Shown one piece after another: positions 54,606 to 64,000 of a stretch of DNA of 64,000 nucleotides (its first letter is position 1; each line of letters starts with the position of its first letter). Made by a program: the position numbers and the translations under genes. The stretch covers positions 8,331,501 through 8,395,500 of the forward strand of contig NC_091112.1 of NCBI RefSeq assembly GCF_024713975.1. Reading direction: 5' to 3'. Below the pieces are notes generated by a model. It saw only the letters and a list, made by a program, of their open reading frames with translations. It had not been told where the DNA came from and searched no databases. Source of the stretch: Paralichthys olivaceus. Lineage: Eukaryota > Chordata > Actinopteri > Pleuronectiformes > Paralichthyidae.

Positions 54606-56232
54606 AAAGTTATCAAAGTGTGTGAATATAACTTTAATTTGAACACATTTTATTAATTTGTGTATTACCAATTTCAGTGTAGGGATCCGGAGGCTCCAAT
54701 GACCAAAAGCGAAGAAAAAGTCATATAGTCTATTTAGACCAAAGGACACAGTCAAAAGTTAATGGTACACTTGTACACAGCCTACACCGGCCATGTTTGC
54801 ACAGGCTTTTATGTTAAGTGGATTTAGTTCTGGATGGCTCCTGCCTCAGGGAGAGTGAGCTTCAAATGGGGGAAAATAAATGACTTCACATGGGGTCGAA
54901 CCCATCTGATTGGTTTCAGGGGACACAGGGTGTGTTTGTTTGTGTTTGCTATGTACAGATTTATAGCACATGAGTCATGAGCAGCAGCAGAAATATGCAC
55001 AACAGAATAATTTAAAAGCATCAAAATTAGAAGGGATGATATACTGTATTTAAAATTGCATTAACTAATCTCTATAGGTGAGCTATAAACCGTTTGCACG
55101 AGCTTGTTTTTGTAGCCAAGACACAGCTAACCCAAAGTGAGCTGGGTGGCTCGAAAGCCAACCTTGCCAGTGGTGAGTGTGTTTGCTGCAGATGAGCTGC
55201 CGAGAAGCAAAGTCAGTCCCTCCTTTGTAATTATGGACTCCAAAAATAAACCCTTTGCAGAGGCAAGGTTGATGGTGTACTCGCTGGCTATCATGGTTCG
55301 ACTTGCTTACGCCAGAAAGCTACATGTTGTTTCTGAGGTCAGAGAAGCAAGAGATGTGGTGCCGGTTGTTTGGCAGATAACAATCCAAAGTTTTTAAAAT
55401 GTAATCAGGAGGGAAACAGATCTCAAAATTCTTCATGAAAATAAACATTAAACTCTCTGGTGGAGTTGGACAATAAACCAAAAAAACACTTAAAACCAGA
55501 CTGAAACAAAACCCGGCATTTTTATTTGGTTTTTAAGAAACCCTGTATGCTTTGAGGAAGCACGGAAAACTTGGATTTCCTCAGTGGACACAAATCCTTT
55601 GCTCAAACTTGTTCACCACATTAGCATATATGAATTAGTGTGTTTTCAGATGCTCGAGCAGAGCATGCCTGGCCTTGTCCTTCAAGTACAGCTGTAATTA
55701 AATAGGAACTGCAGTGAGCAGTCTCACGGCGATTCCGTCTCTGCACAAACCAGCGACTCCTCCCTCAAAAACCCACTAACACCCACCCAGCGTCCATGCT
55801 CCGCGCTCCCTCTAACCCCAAATCTACACCCTCTTCCCTCACTTTGCTCATGGCTCGGTTCTAAACTTGGCCTGGGAATTTTCCACTGCATTTCCTTATT
55901 CAACCAGCTTCAGCATTGTCTGGACTATCGTCTTGGCTTAAGGAAAACCATGCCATTACTGTTATTAACCATAAACCAGTGATATTAGATATTTGAAGCA
56001 AGCTAAATGGAGAATCAAAACCCATGCCATTGCTTTTTTTTAAAAAACGTAGTTTTACTAATAATTTGAAATGTTATGTCAATGTTCATTTAAATAGGGA
56101 TCAATTGTGAAATGCAATAGAAAGGTTCCAAAATAAGGTGAGATAAACAACTGTCCTGTGAAGTTAAAACAGGAGTCCAACAAGACCTGCTACTTATTTT
56201 TGTGACAGCTTACAAACAAACACACAAGGACC

Positions 56233-56236
<4 letters not shown>

Positions 56237-56326
<90 letters not shown>
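56237..56326. repeat. (CA)45 microsatellite, 90 bp
   Basis: The longest pure dinucleotide array in the window. The Thr-His and Val-Cys frames across it are artefacts. Confidence 0.98.
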
Positions 56327-56329
<3 letters not shown>

Positions 56330-59300
56330 GGAAAGTCTGGGTAGCACATGTCACAGGATCTCGTTCCAATTTCGAGCCATAAAGCAACAGAAAGAAATAA
56401 AGGCCCTGAAGTATTTCAAACTTGTTTTCTGTCTTTGAAGGTTCACGCTGCTGAGGAGTGGCTGCAGGGCTGCAGTGCTGCTGCTGCTGGCGGCTGAGGA
56501 AGTTGTTTGTTTGTCCCTGAAGGACTGGCTATATTCATCACATCCAGCATACAATTTCAAGAGCCTGGGCCCATTTAGATGCAGCGTGAGGTCAGTTTCA
56601 GCCACTGAGTTTTTTTGTGAATCTGAGCAGTCATAACAAAAAGTTATGTCAAGATTCTGAGGCATTTCGGAATTGAGACCAGATGTGTTTGTTGTTCATT
56701 TTTTTTACCAATGTGAAGACCTGAAAATCTCCCCTCAGGAAATCTGCACACAAAACACTGGAGAAAACTTTTTGGCTTTTTTGTTGGAGGGATGTATTTT
56801 CTACGAACCCATCACTTTTCTGTCAAATTGTGATAAAGCAAACCCACAAAGGACACATGAAGTAAAAATACAAAAATATATTTATAAAATGCTCATCAGC
56901 AGTGACAAACAGATCGGAGAAGTCCCACGACACAGACACTCTTGTCCCGCCATGTCTGGAAACTTCATTGTGGGGGAGCGGCTGCTCAGTTCAAAGTGGG
57001 GTCGTAAACCAAAATGAAGGCAGGGACTTAGGAAACACAAACACCAATGTAGTTTTGCCAAACACAACAGCCCTCAAAGGTTTAATTAAAACACAGGACC
57101 TCCTCTTCTAGGCCTCAAGAACACAGAGGACTGAATGTGTGCGTCAGCTGTGACTTTTGACGCATAAGAACATGTTCTAGATACTATTTTGTGTACCTGC
57201 TCTGCAAGGATACGCTTTGTTAAAGTTCAAGCAGAAGTCTGCTGTGGTGCAGCTACTGTAAAGAAAATCAGTGCTCAAACACATAAGTACAAAGTGGATG
57301 TAAAAGAACAGAGTGTGTGTGTGCGTGCTTGTATCTAGCTACATGGGTGTAGACTCGTGCGCACTCATGCACAAGTTTGCCCCTTTTTGTGCTGGCTGAC
57401 ATTATTTATGGCATCGTCCAAGCTGGTCTGCAGTGTGTCTTCGCAGTCAGAGGCAGTGCCCCGCCGGACACGGCTGCTGCTGCTCTGTCCTGCTCCTGGC
57501 ATCTTCATCACACTTTAACTACGGCTGGCATTGTCCGAAGACAAGCAGAGAAAAGGGCCACACGCAGGTTTTATTGAGAAGCCCACACACAGCACCTAAA
57601 AAAAAAGGTTTTATGGCACAGAAACCTTTTCTGATAGAAACGGGGACAAACTTCCTACACTCACTAGCCCTTAAACACCTCACTGGCCTGAGATGAGGCT
57701 TTTTCAAAGGCTTTTCAAATTTTCCCATGGTGCTGCCCCCCTGAATGTAACCCAGATGTGTCGTCAAAGCTCCAATAAAAGGCTTTTTGTCTCTCACTGT
57801 ACATGACATTTGGCTTGTGGCACCTCTGTTTGCACGGGCTTCCCCTCTTGCTTCCCGATTTCCGTCGGCTCAGATTGCAACAGGAGGATAACAGCCAGAC
57901 CACTGGATGGAGGTGGACTGAACCTGCCCACTCATCCCTCCTTACTTTTCTTCCTTCTCCGAGCCTGTCTGTCTTTCTTACCGTCAGGCCGACTCCCCAC
58001 TGTCTGCTGTGGTTTTCTCTTCCTCGCCCTTTGACAACTGAGCAATGCCTGAGCTCAGGAGCCAAAAGAGTGAGCAGCTACCTAAAACAGCATTCCTGAA
58101 TGCAGACCAGGGTGATCAGATGGAGAGGTTGTAGAAAACAGGAATTGTGCACTTTCAACACAGTTTACAGGAGAAGGGAGAGCGCAGACGGGTGGAAATG
58201 AAGACGACAAAAGCACAAAAAAGGGGGAAAAGAGACAGAGATGGGTTTTAAAAAAACAGCTGCTGTCTCCTTTGAGGAGCAGCAGGTAGCGTGTAAGCCC
58301 GGTTGTATCACAGCGAGCTATTTCACTAAACCAGCTCCATCGTTGCACGGCCTGCGGCAGCTCTTTGGAACCAAGCACAAAGGTAGATAAAGGAGGCCTC
58401 GGAATAACGGGCCACACTCAAACTCACTGACTGATGGTCAGTGAAGAGTTATGCAAGCACACTACAGCAAAGCAACACGATCTGCTGGTGTGAGGAAACG
58501 CATCGTTTCTGTCCAACATTCACCATTTTAACATGGCGACCCTTTCCTCTGATGTCACAGCTCAAATACTGTTATTAACATTGACTAATGTTAGACTGCA
58601 TGTAATCGAGCTTGAAACGTTAACTGTTGGTGTGGAATCTTTTCACCCGACCTCACAAATGCTCAGGCTAAGTCAGTGATGTTATGTGATATTATGCTCA
58701 CTGGAACATATTTCTGTGTAACGTTCATACAGTTTACATCCAATAGGAAAATGAGCTCCAAGCACTTAAGCATTGAATTGAGCATTTTGCATTGAACGTT
58801 GGATTCTGGTGCACTTTACTTTCTAAGTGTGTCCAATTTAAGAGTCAGTACAACTTCCTCATTGTGTCATGTGCCAGTATTCTAATGTAGGCTGTTGTCT
58901 AATATGTTGTTTCATCTTGAAACATGATCCAATGTCCATGCAGATTTAAACCACTCATTGACTTGTCATTGGTTGATTAGCGAATTATAAAAATGTATCA
59001 GATTCCTGATGTTTACATGACATAAAACCTGGATCACAGCAGGACAACATTATTCTCAACATCTGCTCTGAGCGTCACAACAAAGGAAAGGCTACCGTGT
59101 GAAAATGGTGAATGGTGCTTAGCCGTCGAGCTGGACTGCAAGATATGAATCCACCAGCATCTAAAATGCAAGTGAGCCAAGACAAAACATAAACAGCTGC
59201 ATATTCTCATTCAGATTTATCTACACCAATCAAGTGATCTATTATAATCCAGTGAGTGAGGACTAAATCAGCTTTGTGAGATTTGTTTGGGATAAAGAGT

Positions 59301-59436
59301 CAATGCTTATTACTGAAGTGGCTCTTTTTATTTTCTACATGGATCAGTGGGGTCACAGCTTTCACCTACAGCTACCATGACTGAGCACTGGCATGTTGAC
59401 ACATCTGCTACACGATCCTCCCATCCAGTGAACAAG

Positions 59437-59490
59437 GCGCGCACATGCGCGCGCACACACGCACGCATGCACACACACACACACACACAC
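59437..59490. repeat. Mixed (CG)/(CA) alternating tract
   Basis: GCGCGCACATGCGCGCGCAC followed by CA repeats gives about 54 bp of nearly perfect purine-pyrimidine alternation with CpG steps. Confidence 0.9.
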
Positions 59491-62400
59491 GTTCTCAGAA
59501 GCCCTGTGGTGTGAGAGTGGCCAGATGTGCTGACAGGATTCATCCAGAGAGAAGAACAAATCAGAGACCTGTGGGTCTACAATGTACAATGGCTCCTTTA
59601 TGCATCTATATGGAAACACTTTCACTCTTTGTAGTTGTGACACAGTAAAAACTGTTTGTACCCTCTGGATTCTGGATACATTTATAAAATCCAGATGATG
59701 ACCCATAGCCCAGAACATGAAATAACTGAAGAGTAACTGCATATGATAAGAAATGGGAAAATAATGGGAAACTAGTAGTAAGAAGTAAAACAGTCAAATA
59801 CAAAGTTCTATCATCAAGAGCACAGAGCAACATTAGAAAATAATTAGATGTCTGCTTGTAATTTTATTCTTTTAAGAAAGGAAATAAGATTTTATGAAAA
59901 CTAAGGGGGATGATGTTCAGTAAAACCAGACAAACAAATCTAACCAAATGTCCTCAGTTACAATCTGGACTGTAACGTTTCAGGCATTTGGCCGTGGCAG
60001 TAGAGTTTCTGCTTCACATATGGCAAACCATTTCTTCCCTCCGCCCTATTTTATCTCTTTTACAACTGTCTGGCTGTTTCTAATTTTAACATTAAACAAC
60101 AGACTGAATCATTAAGAACCACATTCCATGCAAAACTCCAGAGAAAACTTAAAAGTGGGTTGAGGGGGGGGTGATGGTCGAGCAGAGCTGCTGCTGCTGC
60201 TTCTAGCCGGAGTGACTCCGTAGAAAAAGAGGTCAGGTCAGGTCTGGGTAAGGTCAAGCTTTTAGCCGTCAGCCATGTTCCCTGACATCTCTATCCACAC
60301 ATCACAGCCCCAAATACAACTTCTTCTAAAAAGATAGAAGACTGTTCTAAAGTGTAATGACAATTTTAGTCTCATCCACGCATTGTCCAGTCTGGAGGTC
60401 TAAAACTTTCAGTGAAAATGGGCAACTCGCATCACGGTCCAGACCATTAGGTTAAAATGGTCTAAAACCATTAATGAATTTTTCACGTAAATGATTCCAC
60501 GACGCAGCATTTATTATACTGCTGTACCTAAATAGTTTTAAGGATAAATAACACCTCTCTGTTCACAGCCCGCCAAGCTTTGCTCTGTTAACAACACACT
60601 TACAATTTAACTGAAGCAAGAAGAGAAAAAGCAGGAGAGCCAAGTGTGGAAAGTAGTTCAGTGCAGACAGTGAAGGGAGCCATGGAAATAGAATAATACA
60701 TTTCTTTGATCTCCAAGCAACTGTGTGATCCAAGTTGTTGAGAAACAGCGCTAGTCTGGACGTCTGCACTTTTAAGCTTTAACTGGTGTTGCTGCTGTTA
60801 CATTTAGCAGTTTTTTAAATATATTTTCTCTGCAGTGCCACATCTCTCTTTAGTTTGGCTGCTGCTGATATCTGGTCCTCGAGTTTTCACAGGTGTGGAG
60901 AGCACTCTGGTTATGCCTGAGCTGCAAAAAACCCCAGCACTCCGCATGCTAGATATGAAGCCGCACAGACTCGACCTTGGCCTCCTCTATTTATTTAAAC
61001 TTTTAGCCCTTTGCCAAACAGGGGTCTCTTCTTTTTGTTGAAAGTTTAGTCTGTGAGCAGGCCACTGGCACTGTCTACAAAAATAACTCTGTGCTGCAAA
61101 AACAGGCCAGTGTTTCACTTGGTTGAAGACCTGTTTGTGCCGACCATTAATGTAATTACAGGTAAAATTTTAATGAAATTCAAACACACGTACTTATCTG
61201 AACCCTGGTTGTCTTTAAATGTACACAGAGGATCATTGCCGTAGTGTGGGAAATTAGAAGTTACGCTTGAATATGCAAAGTTTGCCAGCTGCAGTGACCT
61301 TCATTCACAGGTCACGTTCGTCCAAAACAGTTGATTCATGGAAGTAGATAAGATATATTCTCTATCATGTTTTTACTACTATCAGGGACCATCAACGGGG
61401 AATTTGCATTAGTTTGCACCAGAGCCTTCACAGTAGTTTTCCCTAGATAAACACACCATAAACCTTTGACACAATTTCAGAGTTGTATATTCAGTCAACT
61501 CCGTACGAGCATTCACATACAGCAATTTCAAGGGCTGAAATGCCCATGTGACCCAAATCTATCATCAGCTGACCACACATGACTAAACAAACTACAATCA
61601 CACATTGGAGCAGACCAGGAGTCCACCTCCACGCATAGAGCTGCTCCACCAACTCTTCTTTCACCACAAATCTTTGATGCGCCCCAGTTCTTGCCGTCAC
61701 TTGCTCACCCCTCCCCCACCTGATTGTGTGAGAAATTTTGAAGTGTCCCAGGACCAAACTTCCCTCTGTTCAGTGACTACCCTCCCCCCATCTGAACGAA
61801 CAGATACATTTAACCAAATTTCACATATTTATACAGAATGGCTCTAAGAGGTATTATAATGAACTGGATTTTAACTGATGCTACAAAATTAAGAAAAAAA
61901 GTTTACCCTTCACACACATGTTTTTTTTTTGTTATTTTCATTCAGACTGACTAGTAAACCGACAGCTTTGCTTTACCACTCAGCTTCCTCTTCACCACGA
62001 TGGTCTGGTCCAACTGCTTATGCTGCACCAACACGCATGGCCATCTCAACAACAAGACCCTGAGATACTTAAAGTTCATCGCTCTGGACAGTGAAGAGAG
62101 CAATCCACGGTTTTCTGGCAGTGACGATCCATTTCTTAAATTCTACCACCTCCCCTATTTTTCTTCTTTTTTTAGAGTGTGGCTCTAGACGTAGGGGGTG
62201 GAAGGGGTTTCAAACAGTTTTCATGACTTCTTACCCTTCCTTAACATAAAAGTACAGACAGGTACCGACATGAGACGTATGCTGCACGTGTCATTCCCTA
62301 ATGTTATTTACCCAGCAGGCGCTCGCTAAACAACACTGTTATTTTCTCACTTTGTGCATGTTGATTCCTGCACAGCTCAGTGACTCAGCGAAGATATGTT

Positions 62401-64000
62401 TTCTCTTCATCTATTTACAGATGAGGGTTTATGGTTTAAGTTATTATGTAATTTATTTAACAGAGAAAGGATTTCTTCCACTGTCGGCACATCAAGAACA
62501 GGAACCATCATTTATCTAGAAGAGACAGTTTCCGAACTAATGGAATACACCACTAATGGAGTGAAATACTGCAGCTCTCCAACTGCAAAATTATAAACTT
62601 TAAGAAGTTTTATCCATCAATTACACCACTGCCTCTAATTCAGTTATCTAGATCTGGCAACTGTCATGTCTGTGTGCAAAATGCATTAATGCATTTCAAT
62701 GTTTAATGATAGCGAACACTTAACCAAGAAGTAAAATCAGCCCAGAATATGATTATGTACAGACACAACCAGGAATAATGAAAAGACAAGAAGGAACATA
62801 TTCCAAAAGGGGACACAGACATTGTTGCAGTAAGATCAAAACCAACAGTTTCAAAAATGTCAGTGAATTTCCTGGTTCGAAATAAAAAAACAACACAGCT
62901 GCTTCAACTTCCCTTTGACTAAAGAGTCGTGTGTGATCATACGAGCTGTGAGGCTGTTGTATATAGCTGGGAATAAACCACAGCTTTTAAAACCTCTATT
63001 CTGCAGGTGAAGGTCACCATTAAACAACCTGCCAACTTTGCCCACAGGCGGTGACATCAGGTTTCATCAGCAGGATTATCATTGTGTCACCACACAAATG
63101 CTGCACGTGTGCAAGGGATCTTACCAACAATGGACACAAAAACCAGGAAGGTGGGTGTCGGGTAGATAAGAGACACACATGTCATGATACTCTCCGAGCA
63201 AGGCCAGACACAGACACTTGTTGGTATAGAGAGATGTTATCTTACTGAGAAATGAATTACAAAAACGTGAAGGTATAAGCCAACAGACCCAGTAGAGATA
63301 AGTGAGCACACCTTTTAGCACCACTACCTTTTCTGCCATCCTCTGGAACTTTATCCCACCCCTGTTCAACCTTGAGACCCTTCCTTCCCCCTCTCTTTGT
63401 TTTTCATCTTTAACTCTAAGCTAAGTTAAGTCTAGCCTTTAAAAAGATATTTTCAACAATGTATCCATTACCGTAGGAGTATTGAACATTTTGTTCCATG
63501 CAGCGGCCGACACTGAAACTTCTTTGTCCATTCAAGTTCTTTTAATTTCCTTGCCTCCAACCACAGATAGAATAAGACTGAAAAACTTTGTAGGCCAAGT
63601 TGTCAGGGGAGCCGTCTAATTAAATGTGTTTTTCCCTTCTTGCACTCATATCCATATGAAAGGCCAGTCCAGTCGAGTTTAAGTTGCACAGAGTCCCTGC
63701 TATGACTGAGGGGTGAGTCACAGTGTCTTTATATGTGTGTCAAGACTTTTCTTTTTATCTGGGGTGGTCTGCTCGCTCACTGATGACCTGTGCTACCAGG
63801 CTGGTACCGACTGATACAGACATTATCACACACAAGCACTTTCTCCTACGTGTACCACGCGGTGCAGGGAGAGCTCTTCTGAGACGTGAGGTACTCCCAC
63901 TGTCATCTACACACACCTCTTTGTCTAGCTGCTAACAATAGACAGCAGTGAGGCTTAAGATGCTCATACTGCTGCAGCATCAGTCACAACAGTGCACATT

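Larger units (their letters stand above)
40545..64000 (-). other. pard6g: Probable large pard6g intron and/or upstream DNA; no exon found
   Basis: The acceptor at 40545 requires an upstream PB1-encoding exon, but none (for example one coding LLPINNDDNF) was recognised up to 64000. Human PARD6G also has a very long intron before its last exon. The stretch has no supported gene on either strand: open frames are short, often cross CA/GT repeats and have no recognisable domains. It holds microsatellites and scattered repeat fragments, listed separately. Confidence 0.55.

Noticed and set aside
54892-54903. GGGGTCGAACCC, resembling a tRNA T-arm
   Set aside because: No A-box, acceptor stem or cloverleaf can be built from the flanks.
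55137-55397. 86-codon plus-strand ORF with fairly even amino-acid usage
   Set aside because: No domain, no clear splice or start context, and it sits alone in a long non-coding stretch; chance is more likely.

Overview
The window is vertebrate nuclear DNA, almost certainly from a ray-finned (teleost, probably percomorph) fish. Five complete multi-exon genes and the last coding exon of a sixth can be read, all with GT/AG splice sites, short introns, AATAAA signals, many dinucleotide microsatellites and fish-type non-autonomous transposons. All six genes lie on the minus strand, so transcription runs from high to low coordinates.

Layout in transcription order: the last coding exon of pard6g (39457-40544; the earlier exons were not found, so 40545-64000 is read as its large intron and/or intergenic DNA); bloc1s4 (33278-36290, five coding exons); nutf2l, an NTF2-like nuclear import factor (28152-29216, four coding exons plus a probable 5' non-coding exon at about 31.4 kb); rrm2b, the p53R2 small subunit of ribonucleotide reductase (23368-27193, nine exons); mtdh, metadherin (18214-22747, twelve exons); and laptm4b, a late-endosomal/lysosomal tetraspanning protein (3686-12761, seven exons). 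The tail 1-3685 holds the laptm4b 3' UTR and downstream intergenic DNA.

These genes are not an operon-like system. They act in cell polarity (pard6g), lysosome-related organelle biogenesis (bloc1s4), Ran import (nutf2l), dNTP supply (rrm2b), RNA-protein scaffolding and signalling (mtdh) and lysosomal membrane traffic (laptm4b). From general knowledge, the mtdh-laptm4b pair is neighbouring and co-oriented in human 8q22 too, so that part looks like old synteny. Spacing is tight: the rrm2b poly(A) signal is about 260 bp upstream of the mtdh start codon.

I see no evidence of a previously undescribed gene system. The most notable points are a bloc1s4 gene with five coding exons where the human gene is intronless, E-box/CLEAR-like sites at the two lysosome-linked genes, an upstream ORF whose stop overlaps the rrm2b start, recurrent GCTAGC/GTTAGC motifs beside first exons, and several families of short inverted-repeat elements with more than one copy in the window.
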